Origin: Candidatus Gastranaerophilales bacterium | Lineage (GTDB): Bacteria; Cyanobacteriota; Vampirovibrionia; Gastranaerophilales; Gastranaerophilaceae | Assembly (NCBI GenBank): GCA_905234915.1 | Contig: CAJOJP010000007.1 | Coordinates: 1-32,685, forward strand | Direction: 5' to 3' | DNA: 32,685 nt | Shown: positions 17,055-25,338 of the stretch, one piece after another | How the letters are laid out: the number at the start of each line of letters is the position of its first letter | Numbering within the stretch: position 1 is the stretch's first letter | The notes under the pieces: model-generated | What the model was told of the DNA's origin: nothing | What the model saw: only the letters and a program-made list of their open reading frames with translations | The model's database searches: none | Translations under genes and position numbers: made by a program

Positions 17055-18672
17055 TTTTCTCAATAAGCTCAAAATATTTATTTTTTATTTTTTCATCTTT
17101 AACATCAAGTGACTTTCTTTGCAAATATTTCCTTGCTATAGCTTTTAATTGGTTAATTTTTTGTGAATTTCCATTTTTAATATAAAACATTACAACCAAT
17201 TTTAAATCTTCAAATATTTCATGTTGAGGTTTTCTATATGAAAGCATTCCTAATGTTACTTTTCTAATTTCTCTCCACCAAATATATCCAGGAAAAGGTA
17301 CATAACAGAATGTATGCATGTAAGACAATATATAGGGTGTCCACGCTGCATCTTCATGCCAAATTCTAGGCATATATCTTTCTTTTATTACCGAAGCATC
17401 ATACAACTTATACCATATCACAAAACCAACTGTAGAAGAAGGCATTTTGTCCAAATATTCATCTATATCAAGCGGACAATTTTCTTTAAACTTCACATCC
17501 GCTCCTTGTAAATAGTAAACATCAGCTCTCAAATAATAGTTTCCGACAGCAATTTCACATTTATTTTTTTTGATTTCATCGTATAAACGATTAATCATAT
17601 TTGGTCTAATGACATCATCACTATCCATAAATTGTATATATTTTCCTTGTGCCATTTTTATACCATAGTTTCTTGCATCATGCGCACCACTATTTTCTTT
17701 TTTAGCAATTCTTACATTAGGATAATTTTGTGCATACCATTCTAGAATTTCATAAGTTTTGTCAGTTGAACCATCATCAACTATTATTATTTCTAAATCA
17801 TCAAAATTCGATGCTAATGCACTATCTATACTTCTTGCTATATAATCCTGTGCATTATATGCCGGTATAATTAATGAAACTTCCGGATGGTAATATTTTC
17901 TTTCTTGAAGAGAAATATAATCTGTCGAATCTAATATAATTTTACCATCCGGTGTATTTATAAAAGCTTTAACTTGAAATTTTACATCACTTTTATAACC
18001 TTTTAATGTTACAAAGTTTGTTATTCCGTTTGATATTTCGTATATGGGTTGATTAGAAAATTCGGAATATACATAATAACCGTCAGCTAAACCTTCATAA
18101 TTCCAAGATAAAAACGTATTATCAGGATATGACTTGTATAAAGTTACATTGCCAAACCCATTAACAGGATTATAAAAGAAATCTGACCAACATAAATTTT
18201 TACGCTTATTATTTTCAATTATAAAAGGAGCTATTCTATATGAATCCTTTTTCTCTTCCAATTTTATTAATATTGATTGCAAATTAGAATTTTTAAAACC
18301 AAATATTCCTGATTCATCTTTTCTGGATAATCTATACCCCTCTGCATCGGGATATTTACTATAAAAAAATCTTATATTTTGTTTGTTATTTTCATATATT
18401 GATACAACATCAATTTTAGTATTATTAAACACTTCAACAGGTGATTCTACAACAATCTTGCCATCTTTAAAAGCACGTACACAAAATTCATTATCGCCCA
18501 CAGGTAAAAGAGAAACTGTCGTAAATGCATCTTCATAGGTTCTTGCTATTTCAGTAAAAAAGCCGTCTTTTTTCAAATACACAATATATAAATCCGCATC
18601 AGATTTATCCCAGGATAAAGTTACTTTAGTATTTTGATAATCTACTCTTCGATTTTCAATTTTTAAATTCAT
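17038..18672 (-). CDS. family 2 glycosyltransferase with N-terminal fibronectin-III-like domains
   Basis: A 544-residue protein. Residues about 265-480 are a GT-A family 2 domain: VSLIIPAYNAQ, VDDGSTD (298-304), NSGAHDARNYG, the metal-binding DSDD (350-353) and HEDAAWT near residue 450 as the probable catalytic-base region. The N-terminal 260 residues are beta-rich. Two stretches (about 10-82 and 172-255) read like fibronectin-III folds (VTLSWDKSDADLYIVYLKKDG; TFLSWNYEGLADGYYVY), possibly carbohydrate- or acceptor-binding. No membrane anchor is visible. The gene converges on the MurF-like gene, overlapping it by 17 bases at the 3' ends. The donor and acceptor are unknown. Confidence 0.88.
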   Translation of the reverse strand: MNLKIENRRVDYQNTKVTLSWDKSDADLYIVYLKKDGFFTEIARTYEDAFTTVSLLPVGDNEFCVRAFKDGKIVVESPVEVFNNTKIDVVSIYENNKQNIRFFYSKYPDAEGYRLSRKDESGIFGFKNSNLQSILIKLEEKKDSYRIAPFIIENNKRKNLCWSDFFYNPVNGFGNVTLYKSYPDNTFLSWNYEGLADGYYVYSEFSNQPIYEISNGITNFVTLKGYKSDVKFQVKAFINTPDGKIILDSTDYISLQERKYYHPEVSLIIPAYNAQDYIARSIDSALASNFDDLEIIIVDDGSTDKTYEILEWYAQNYPNVRIAKKENSGAHDARNYGIKMAQGKYIQFMDSDDVIRPNMINRLYDEIKKNKCEIAVGNYYLRADVYYLQGADVKFKENCPLDIDEYLDKMPSSTVGFVIWYKLYDASVIKERYMPRIWHEDAAWTPYILSYMHTFCYVPFPGYIWWREIRKVTLGMLSYRKPQHEIFEDLKLVVMFYIKNGNSQKINQLKAIARKYLQRKSLDVKDEKIKNKYFELIEKITNNF

Positions 18673-18727
18673 TAATTATTTATTCCTTATATATATGAAA
18701 ATTGCATACTAACCTATTTTTATATCG

Positions 18728-18756
18728 ATATTATCATATATTTTATTCGGAAGCAA
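18728..18756 (-). promoter_or_regulatory. promoter candidate of the GT2 gene
   Basis: On the minus strand TTGCTT (18756-18751) and TAATAT (18733-18728) are 17 bases apart, 56 bases upstream of the GT2 start codon at 18672. The -10 overlaps a ten-base palindrome (ATATCGATAT). The match to consensus is moderate. Confidence 0.4.
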
Positions 18757-18773
18757 TAATTCATTTCTGTAAC

Positions 18774-19211
18774 CTAAGCTAGGAAATTCAATTCTCTGCC
18801 GACTGTGGGGAAATCTTCCTGTTTATTTTTTTCACTTTCAGCTTGAGCTTTTATGCTTTTTGCTCTGTTTGCGACTTTAAAATCTTGACCTGAAGGGTCA
18901 TCAGGTGCCATAGCTGATTTTATAACTTTATCGGCGTGTTCTATTGTTTCATCGGGATTTGCTTCATTTAAAACAGGCATTTTTATATCAACGTGCCCTT
19001 TAACTGGAATACCCATTGCGTTATTTTCTATAACAATCGGCCCGCCTAAATCTCCAGCTGCATCTTTATGAGCTTTTTCGTGTGCATAAATATCCTGATA
19101 TTGTTCTTCTTTTAAATTTTTCAGCTGATTATTCCGCATTGTACCAATACCTGAGGAATTTCCTCCTGATATTCCATACAAATTATGCGATGCCCCAAAC
19201 ATATTTATCAT
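18774..19211 (-). CDS. SprA-like putative metalloprotease (HExxH), short form
   Basis: A 145-residue protein resembling the SprA-related family. The zinc-type motif HEKAH (residues 44-48) stands in the family context AHEKAHKDAAGDLGG. The next parts, GHVDIKMPVLNEANPDETIEHADKVI and APDDPSGQDFKVANRAKSI, follow the same order as in SprA-like proteins (a beta strand, then a helix with PxxPSxQD). Proteolysis is predicted from the motif only; the family is poorly characterised. Many members have longer low-complexity N-termini; here only about 35 Gly/Asn/Ser-rich residues precede the conserved part. AGGGGA lies nine bases before the ATG. No signal peptide is seen. It stands alone upstream of the GT2 gene on the same strand. 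Confidence 0.75.
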   Translation of the reverse strand: MINMFGASHNLYGISGGNSSGIGTMRNNQLKNLKEEQYQDIYAHEKAHKDAAGDLGGPIVIENNAMGIPVKGHVDIKMPVLNEANPDETIEHADKVIKSAMAPDDPSGQDFKVANRAKSIKAQAESEKNKQEDFPTVGRELNFLA

Positions 19212-19298
19212 ATTAAACGTCCCCTAACACATGTATTATAGCTCTTATTTAAGTGACTTTCAATCTTTTTTGCCGTTTTTTTAACATTTTATTCACAA

Positions 19299-19326
19299 TT
19301 GTTGCGTTTTATATTTTCATGATAAT
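19299..19326 (+). promoter_or_regulatory. promoter candidate giving a leaderless transcript
   Basis: TTGTTG (19299-19304) and GATAAT (19321-19326) are 16 bases apart. The ATG of the next gene begins only eight bases after the -10 element and has no Shine-Dalgarno, so transcription would begin at or next to the start codon. Confidence 0.4.
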
Positions 19327-19334
19327 CTGTAATT

Positions 19335-20375
19335 ATGCCGATAAATAATTCCGGGTCATTTTTTAATAATTTTCAAAACGGATTTAACTTTAATAATCAA
19401 AGTATGCCGAATAATGCCAATAACCTGTCTCAAATTCAAAATTCTCCCGTTGCTCCGTTGCAAAATTCTGTTCCGGCTCCATTGCAGCAGCAAAATCAAC
19501 AGACTCCATTATTAAATGTGCTTACCAATACGGTTTCTCAGTTAAATTCAACAGTTAATGAACTTGCAGCTTTAAACGAGCAGCAAACAATAAATATGGT
19601 GAAAGATTTATTAAAATTCCCGAAACAATTTGAACAGCTTATTTTACAGCTTACAACCGATGCCAAATTGAGTAATCGGCAGACTGCAATTTTTTTATTG
19701 GCTTCAAATATGAATTTACCACAATTAACACATTTATTGCAGAATAGTTCAAAAGATGCAATGTCAAATTTATATAAAATGATAGCAAATTATAATCAAA
19801 TGGGAGTTCGTATGAACGATGAACAGCTTTCCCATTTAACAAAACTGATTTCTTTTGTTTCTGCCGCTTCAAATTCCGACACTCAAAGTCTTAAAACGGT
19901 TATGCTTATGTATCTGCCCTGGCTGCCCTTGACAGACCCAGAAATATTAAAACTTGAAATCGGCCAGCCTGAACAAGACAACGAAGAAGCTATAGGACTT
20001 GATAGTGTCGGGGTACTTTTATCAACTAAAAACTATGGGAATTTACAGTCGCAAATTCTTAAAACAGCCGAGGACGGAATAAAAATAGAAGTTATATCGT
20101 CTGAAACTTTTCCGTTGAAAGATTTTGCAGATTTAATGAAGCTTGAAAGCAAACGCTATAATATTAATATAAATTTCGATTTTGCTCAAAAAACTGAATT
20201 CAACAAAGATAAAGTTGAAAAAACCGAAACGGAAGTATTTTTAAATACAAGCCCCGGTGTTAATCCCTTTTTATTATTGATTTCAAATGCATTAATCAAA
20301 AATGTACACGAAATAGATGAAAAAGAAAATTTAAGATGGCAGGAAAAAGAGAAAAACGAAAATGGCAAAAGTTAA
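19335..20375 (+). CDS. protein of unknown function upstream of radA
   Basis: A 346-residue protein, not recognised with confidence. The first 60 residues are Asn/Gln/Pro-rich and disordered-looking. Residues about 65-200 are helical with a Leu/Gln/Asn pattern, ending in VMLMYLPWLPLTDPE. Residues about 220-290 form a beta-alpha unit (GVLLSTKNYGNLQSQILKT, IKIEVISSETFPLKDFADL). That arrangement loosely recalls FliK-like hook-length proteins, but no flagellar gene is near except the FliA-type sigma factor, so I leave the function open. It overlaps radA by 14 bases and is probably cotranscribed with it. There is no ribosome site at its start. Confidence 0.75.
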   Translation: MPINNSGSFFNNFQNGFNFNNQSMPNNANNLSQIQNSPVAPLQNSVPAPLQQQNQQTPLLNVLTNTVSQLNSTVNELAALNEQQTINMVKDLLKFPKQFEQLILQLTTDAKLSNRQTAIFLLASNMNLPQLTHLLQNSSKDAMSNLYKMIANYNQMGVRMNDEQLSHLTKLISFVSAASNSDTQSLKTVMLMYLPWLPLTDPEILKLEIGQPEQDNEEAIGLDSVGVLLSTKNYGNLQSQILKTAEDGIKIEVISSETFPLKDFADLMKLESKRYNININFDFAQKTEFNKDKVEKTETEVFLNTSPGVNPFLLLISNALIKNVHEIDEKENLRWQEKEKNENGKS

Positions 20376-21729
20376 AACAAAATGGGTATGCCAAAATTGC
20401 GCTTATGAATCTCCTAAATATATTGGCAAATGCCCTGATTGCGGAAGCTGGGGAACACTAACCGAAGAAATTGAAACAAAAGAAACTTCAAATTTACGCC
20501 AAAGTGTAATAATTGACGAAAGCCCCGTTTGTTTAATAAATGAAATAACAATAACGGAAAGTATTAGAGTTTCAAGCGGATTTGAAGAATTTGACAGAGT
20601 ACTGGGAGATGGGCTTGTTCAAGGCTCTCTTGTTCTGCTTGCAGGCGATCCGGGGATAGGTAAATCTACTCTCATTCTTCAAACAGCAGGTAATATTTGC
20701 GAACAGGGTAAAAAACTTTTATATATCTGCGCGGAAGAATCAGGGTCACAGGTGAAATTACGCGCCCAAAGATTAAAAGTTAATACGGATAACCTTTATG
20801 TGTATTCTCAAACAAATATTGATGCCGTTTTAATGCAAATTGACTCCGTAAAACCTGAAATTCTTGTAATAGACTCCATTCAATCCGTATATACTCCAAA
20901 TATAACAAGTTCCTCGGGAAGCGTATCTCAAATCAGAGAATGCACAAATCTTTTAATGGATATTGCAAAAAATAAAAATATTACGGTTATTGTTATAGGA
21001 CACGTTACAAAAGACGGAAATATAGCAGGTCCTAAGGTATTAGAACACATGGTTGATACCGTAATATATTTTGAAGGTGATAAATATAAATCACAAAGAA
21101 TTCTTCGTGCAATAAAAAACAGATTCGGCTCTACAAATGAGATAGGTATTTTTAATATGGCGGAAGCAGGGCTTGAAGAGGTTACAAATCCAAGCGAACT
21201 TTTTATGAAAGAAAGAGGAAATAATACGGCACCGGGCAGTGTAATAATTGCTGCAAATGAAGGAACACGTGCATTATTGGTTGAAGTTCAGGCACTTGTA
21301 GGTGTAACTTCTTATCCTTCCCCCAGACGCGTCGGAACAGGTATTGAATTTAACAGACTTTTACAGATAATTGCCGTGCTTGAAAAACGTATAGGAATAA
21401 ATCTTTCTAAACATGATGTTTATGTAAACGTAACAGGCGGTATTGAAATTGATGAACCTGCTGCGGATTTAGGTATTGCTCTTGCTATTGCAACTTGTTT
21501 CAGAAATGTTACCGTTAATTCCGATTGCGTAATTATCGGTGAAATAAGTCTTTCAGGTGAAATAAGAAATGTTAATAATCTTGAAAAACGCATATATGAA
21601 GCACAAAAATTAGGATTTAAAAAAGTAATTGTTCCTAAATTTAATCATAAAAAAGAAGATAAATTTGAAATTGAAGTTGTTGAAGTTTCAAGACTTATGG
21701 AGGCTATAGCAAAATGCGTTTCCTCTTAA
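20362..21729 (+). CDS. radA: DNA repair protein RadA
   Basis: A 455-residue RadA (Sms), a RecA-like hexameric helicase that aids branch migration in recombination repair. The N-terminal zinc finger has C10, C13, C24 and C27. The Walker A motif GDPGIGKST is at 95-103, the RadA signature KNRFG lies near residue 250, and a Lon-protease-like C-terminal domain contains VYVNVTGGIEIDEPAADLGIALA. All parts are intact and the length is typical. The start overlaps the upstream gene by 14 bases. It ends four bases before the converging sigma-factor gene, with no room for a separate terminator. Confidence 0.97.
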   Translation: MAKVKTKWVCQNCAYESPKYIGKCPDCGSWGTLTEEIETKETSNLRQSVIIDESPVCLINEITITESIRVSSGFEEFDRVLGDGLVQGSLVLLAGDPGIGKSTLILQTAGNICEQGKKLLYICAEESGSQVKLRAQRLKVNTDNLYVYSQTNIDAVLMQIDSVKPEILVIDSIQSVYTPNITSSSGSVSQIRECTNLLMDIAKNKNITVIVIGHVTKDGNIAGPKVLEHMVDTVIYFEGDKYKSQRILRAIKNRFGSTNEIGIFNMAEAGLEEVTNPSELFMKERGNNTAPGSVIIAANEGTRALLVEVQALVGVTSYPSPRRVGTGIEFNRLLQIIAVLEKRIGINLSKHDVYVNVTGGIEIDEPAADLGIALAIATCFRNVTVNSDCVIIGEISLSGEIRNVNNLEKRIYEAQKLGFKKVIVPKFNHKKEDKFEIEVVEVSRLMEAIAKCVSS

Positions 21730-21733
21730 TAAG

Positions 21734-22561
21734 CTATTTATAAAATATATTTTTTGCTGCTTTTGCTCTGTTCTCATTTAAAATATTACGTAATTTCATA
21801 ATAGCTTGAGCATGTATTTGACACACTCTGGATTCTGAAACATCAATACTTGCGCCTATTTCTTTGAGTGTCATATTCTCGTGGTAATACAAAACCATTA
21901 CCATACGTTCACGTTCGGGGAGTTTTTTTAAAGCTGCCTGCAATTCATTTTTAACATCTTTTTCCGCAAGTTTATCCAACGGACTTACACTGTTTGTATC
22001 TTCAATAGTATCAATAAGTTCAATACCTTCTTCCCCCGAATATTTTTTATCGTATAAAGAACCGACAGAGGTATCCTCTGATAATATTGATATTATTTTT
22101 TCGGGTTCAATTCCCATAGCTTCTGATATTTCTTGGGTTGTAGGCATTCTTCCATGCTCCAGACGAAGCATTTCAGCTGCATTTTTAATATCTTTAATTC
22201 TTTTTCTTATACTTCTGGGCAGCCAATCTTGAGAACGAATTTTATCAATAATTGTTCCTCTTATTCTCATAATTGCATAAGTTTCAAAATGCGCCCCCTT
22301 TTCGGGAGAAAATTTTTCTATTGCATCAATTAATCCTTCAACTCCGAAACTTGTTATATCTTCTATTGCATAATTTGGCGGCAGAGTTAATTTTATTCTG
22401 CCTATAACATATTTTGTTAAATAAATATATTGAATAATTATTTCATCACGCAGTTTTTTATTTGTTTTATCCTGAAGATAATTCTGCCAGAGTACTTCAA
22501 GCTCACTATCAGAAAGCCTTTTAATATTATTATATGAATTATATGTTACATCATCACTCAT
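21734..22561 (-). CDS. FliA/WhiG-family RNA polymerase sigma factor
   Basis: A 275-residue sigma-70-type factor of the sigma-28 group. Region 2 is at about residues 40-110 (YAIEDITSFGVEGLIDAIEKF, GAHFETYAIMRIRGTIID). Region 3 is at about 112-175 (DWLPRSIRKRIKDI; MPTTQEISEAMGI). Region 4 with its helix-turn-helix is at about 210-262 (LPERERMVMVLYYHE, LKEIGASIDVSESRVCQIHAQA). It directs polymerase to an alternative promoter set. In relatives this group controls motility, sporulation or general stress, and here no flagellar operon is visible. The first 20 residues are an extra polar extension. It converges on radA with a four-base gap. No anti-sigma gene is adjacent. Confidence 0.93.
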   Translation of the reverse strand: MSDDVTYNSYNNIKRLSDSELEVLWQNYLQDKTNKKLRDEIIIQYIYLTKYVIGRIKLTLPPNYAIEDITSFGVEGLIDAIEKFSPEKGAHFETYAIMRIRGTIIDKIRSQDWLPRSIRKRIKDIKNAAEMLRLEHGRMPTTQEISEAMGIEPEKIISILSEDTSVGSLYDKKYSGEEGIELIDTIEDTNSVSPLDKLAEKDVKNELQAALKKLPERERMVMVLYYHENMTLKEIGASIDVSESRVCQIHAQAIMKLRNILNENRAKAAKNIFYK

Positions 22562-22653
22562 TAATTATTTCCGATATAGAACTATATCATCTCTAATTAA
22601 TTGTAATAGTATTAATAAATAATCAAATCATATATATATATGAAGTTAAAAAA

Positions 22654-23223
22654 TTATCTTTTTAAAAGAACAGGTTCCGCTTTTACCGGTAAAGGTCTAT
22701 ATAATTGTGTTTTTATATTTATACCGTATATTTCTCCAAACATTTGTTTTTCGTATTCACTTTGATTAGCTTCAATTTCAAATCCGTTTTTTATAAGTAA
22801 TTTCTTTATTATACTTCTATATTTTTGTTTTGGCAGAATATTTACTAAAACTTTTTTTTCGGTTGTTTCATTTAAAGCTTTTTCAAAAGAAATTTTTAAA
22901 AACTTTTCTATTGCGGCAGCTGCATTTTTCTTAATATTAATTTCAAGATTTACAATATAAATACAATCTTTATATAATTTTAAATCCATTTCTGCAATAA
23001 CTTTGCTGTCAAAAGTCCTAATTATATATTTTTCCAACATTCGTTTTAATGCAAATTTTCTTAATAAATCAACATTATAACTTTTACTAAAAAAGAAAAA
23101 ATTTTTTTCACTTATAACAAAAGAACTTATTTTTTCCCAACCGGGAGAAAAATAAATATCGTTTACTATATTTCCTATTGTCTGATTAAAATTACTTCTA
23201 TTAATTGCTGTAGAATTAAACAT
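22654..23223 (-). CDS. protein of unknown function, possibly GNAT-like
   Basis: A 189-residue basic protein, unrecognised. Residues about 85-160 alternate strands and helices (CIYIVNLEINIKK, AAIEKFLKISFEKAL, KKVLVNILPKQKYRSIIKKLLIKNGFEIEA), which fits the second half of a GNAT acyltransferase fold, but no acetyl-CoA-loop signature (Q/RxxGxG/A) is seen. AAGG precedes the ATG by about eight bases. It lies 92 bases upstream of the sigma-factor gene on the same strand and could be expressed with it. The leader at 23271-23294 contains a short GACGG/CCGTC inverted repeat. Confidence 0.65.
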   Translation of the reverse strand: MFNSTAINRSNFNQTIGNIVNDIYFSPGWEKISSFVISEKNFFFFSKSYNVDLLRKFALKRMLEKYIIRTFDSKVIAEMDLKLYKDCIYIVNLEINIKKNAAAAIEKFLKISFEKALNETTEKKVLVNILPKQKYRSIIKKLLIKNGFEIEANQSEYEKQMFGEIYGINIKTQLYRPLPVKAEPVLLKR

Positions 23224-23471
23224 ACATAATACCTTATTTAAAAGAAGGATTTACAATTTATAATACTTCCGACGGTAAATTTTAACCTTCCGTCATACTA
23301 ATCTAACAGTTCATTTATTTTATATATTAACTTAAATTTAGTCAACTTCCAAATTTAATTGTAATCTTTCTTAACATATATACACATATTAAATACAATA
23401 ATTAAAGTAATTATAAAAAAAAGCCGAATAAATACATGCAGTGTGTATAAATAAAGAAAAGAGGTTCCAAG

Positions 23472-24971
23472 GTGGATTGGAAAGAAATAGGACTCGGACT
23501 TTTAGGTTTAGGAATAGATCAAATTTGTAAAGATAAAGCTCGTTCTTCGGGAAAAGATTATTATTCAGGATCTATATTTGACAATATAGAAGGAATGCGC
23601 GACTCATATAAAGACGGAAATTATTTTGATTTGGTTCGTGAATTTGGAGAAGCCTTAGAAACAATAACGGAAGCTACATCAGGAAAGTCATCAGAATATG
23701 GTGACAATGATGATTTAGATATAAGCAGCCTTGATTCAAAAGACAAAAGTTTAAGCGGATTAAAAAGCAGAGCAAATGCTATTAAAAGAGCAATAAGAAG
23801 ACAGGAAGACAGAATAAGGGCTTTAGACAGAAAAATACATGAACATGATGCAAAAAAACCGTGGAAGGGTTCCTTCTACAGCAGAGAAAAAGGTATAAAC
23901 CATGATGACCATGCAGATGCTCTTGCTAAATGGCAGAGAGAACACGATGATTTAATGGACAGGCGTTCCAGTGAAGGTGATAAACTTGATCAATTGCGTT
24001 TGCAGCTTAGCGAAGTAGAAAGCAGAATAAGTGAAGTATCTTCAAGAACATCATCTTCATTAGATGCATCATCAAGTACTGCTTCATCAAATGCAACTGG
24101 TTCAACAAATTCTACAAACTCAACAAACTCTACCAATTCTACAAATACAACAGGTTCTACACCAAATACACCTCAAACTACTCCGACTCAACCGGCTCAA
24201 ACTCCTGTTCAGGCAGCACGACCTGCCGTAGAATTGCTGGGTAGAGGCGAATATGTTCCGGACGGTACAACAAGAGCTGAAGATGCTATTGATGATAAAT
24301 ATTTATCAAAAAATGCAGTAACTCTAAGTTCGGCACAACAGCTTGAAGCATTAAAACAAGCAGGCATTGATACAAGTCATTTGGAAGAATGTCCTGCTGC
24401 TGACGGTGTTGTTGCTTTTAAGCAGGGAAGCATTTATTACAGAGTTGTAAATGATAATAATGAAATAAAAATTATAAGAACAAATGTTACGGAAACTTTA
24501 GCAACAAGCGAAGTTTCAAGATTAAATCAAAATACGGCTCCGGCTTCTGCCGTTCCAACCCAAACCCCGACACAAAATCCGGCTCAAAGTCAGGTTCAGG
24601 GGTCTGCTCAAGTTCAAGGTTCAACCCAAACTTCGGCAACTCCGACTCAAAATTCGGAATTGCGCGATTTAAATACTCAGCTTAAGAAGAAACAGGCTGA
24701 AAAACAAAAACTGATTGAGCAGCGCCAAGGACTTAAAAGACCCTGGAAAGCTGACTATCATGGCCGCGGCGGTATAGATAGAGCTTCTTGGGAACGCGAT
24801 AGAAAATCATGGCAGAATCAAAAAGATGCAATAAATGCAAAAATACAGAATATTAATCAACAAATAGCTTCTATAAAATCCAGAATAAACGTATTAAATC
24901 CGCCGCAATCTACGCCCCAGAGTAATACTCCCGATCCTTCTTTATTAAAGAATCCATGGGATGAAGAATAA
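23472..24971 (+). CDS. coiled-coil, low-complexity protein built on a duplicated module
   Basis: A 499-residue hydrophilic protein, unrecognised. A short glycine-rich N-terminus (IGLGLLGLGIDQICKDKA) is followed by an acidic region. A coiled-coil module (about 104-187) is interrupted by KKPWKGSFYSREKGI. A Ser/Thr/Asn-rich linker (190-250) follows, then a small globular segment (253-345), a second Gln/Pro/Thr linker (352-394), and a second coiled-coil module (397-472) interrupted by KRPWKADYHGRGGI. The two modules share the order helix, K-x-PWK loop, D/H...W, helix, so they look duplicated. The start is GTG, seven bases after GAGG. There is no classic signal peptide, although the N-terminus could associate with a membrane. 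A structural or surface role is plausible but unproven. Confidence 0.75.
   Translation: MDWKEIGLGLLGLGIDQICKDKARSSGKDYYSGSIFDNIEGMRDSYKDGNYFDLVREFGEALETITEATSGKSSEYGDNDDLDISSLDSKDKSLSGLKSRANAIKRAIRRQEDRIRALDRKIHEHDAKKPWKGSFYSREKGINHDDHADALAKWQREHDDLMDRRSSEGDKLDQLRLQLSEVESRISEVSSRTSSSLDASSSTASSNATGSTNSTNSTNSTNSTNTTGSTPNTPQTTPTQPAQTPVQAARPAVELLGRGEYVPDGTTRAEDAIDDKYLSKNAVTLSSAQQLEALKQAGIDTSHLEECPAADGVVAFKQGSIYYRVVNDNNEIKIIRTNVTETLATSEVSRLNQNTAPASAVPTQTPTQNPAQSQVQGSAQVQGSTQTSATPTQNSELRDLNTQLKKKQAEKQKLIEQRQGLKRPWKADYHGRGGIDRASWERDRKSWQNQKDAINAKIQNINQQIASIKSRINVLNPPQSTPQSNTPDPSLLKNPWDEE
24102..24146 (+). repeat. five in-frame nine-base repeats encoding Ser-Thr-Asn
   Basis: Five consecutive nine-base units (T-C-W-A-C-M-A-A-Y type) encode (Ser-Thr-Asn)x5 at residues 211-225 of the coiled-coil protein. 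The copies differ at third codon positions, so the array is somewhat aged. Length variation between strains is likely. It forms a flexible linker and is a potential O-glycosylation region. Confidence 0.7.
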
Positions 24972-24986
24972 AAATTTATTTTTTAT

Positions 24987-25018
24987 AAAAAAAGGCGGAA
25001 TTAAAAAATAAATTCCGC
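24987..25018 (-). terminator. intrinsic terminator of the Cys-rich protein transcript
   Basis: On the minus strand GCGGAATT (25018-25011) pairs perfectly with AATTCCGC (25002-24995) around an eight-base loop, then one C (24994) and seven T (24993-24987). It lies 22 bases past the stop of the Cys-rich gene. The plus strand lacks a proper T run, so it mainly serves the minus strand. Confidence 0.75.
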
Positions 25019-25040
25019 AAAAATTTGCTACGTATATATT

Positions 25041-25325
25041 TTATTTACAGTTTCCCTCGACATACCGCCACTGAGCACATCTATAGCCTTCCCCGCAAAA
25101 GCAGCCTACGGAACCATTTCTATAACAGTCATACCATCCTGAATCTTCACAGTAATAACGCATTTCACCATCAGGTCTTCCTGTTTCGTAAGCTCTTAAA
25201 CAAAAATAACCTGTTAATCCGTTATCACATTCTATAAAATGCAGAGTACCTGCAACAGATACGACATCTTCGTACATTTCCAATATTTCATTATCGGTTA
25301 ATCCTTCGACTATTTCATAATTCAT
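25041..25325 (-). CDS. small cysteine-rich protein, possible modified-peptide precursor
   Basis: A 94-residue acidic protein with eight cysteines (33, 42, 59, 67, 75, 77, 83, 93), all in the C-terminal two thirds, and many Gly/Tyr/Trp. The first 27 residues are cysteine-free, acidic and helical (IVEGLTDNEILEMYEDVV), a division that recalls a leader plus a core peptide. No Sec signal is seen. AAAGGA precedes the ATG. It starts 13 bases after the TupA-like ATP-grasp gene and is followed by a terminator, so the two form a transcript. It could be a ribosomally made, modified peptide precursor, a metal-binding protein, or a secreted disulfide protein. The first idea rests only on leader/core layout and the ATP-grasp neighbour. 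Confidence 0.7.
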   Translation of the reverse strand: MNYEIVEGLTDNEILEMYEDVVSVAGTLHFIECDNGLTGYFCLRAYETGRPDGEMRYYCEDSGWYDCYRNGSVGCFCGEGYRCAQWRYVEGNCK

Positions 25326-25338
25326 AATTATTAATCCT

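Noticed and set aside
24102..24146. Short tandem array that could be mistaken for a CRISPR or VNTR locus
   Set aside because: The units are nine bases long with no spacers and encode Ser-Thr-Asn in frame; it is a coding linker.
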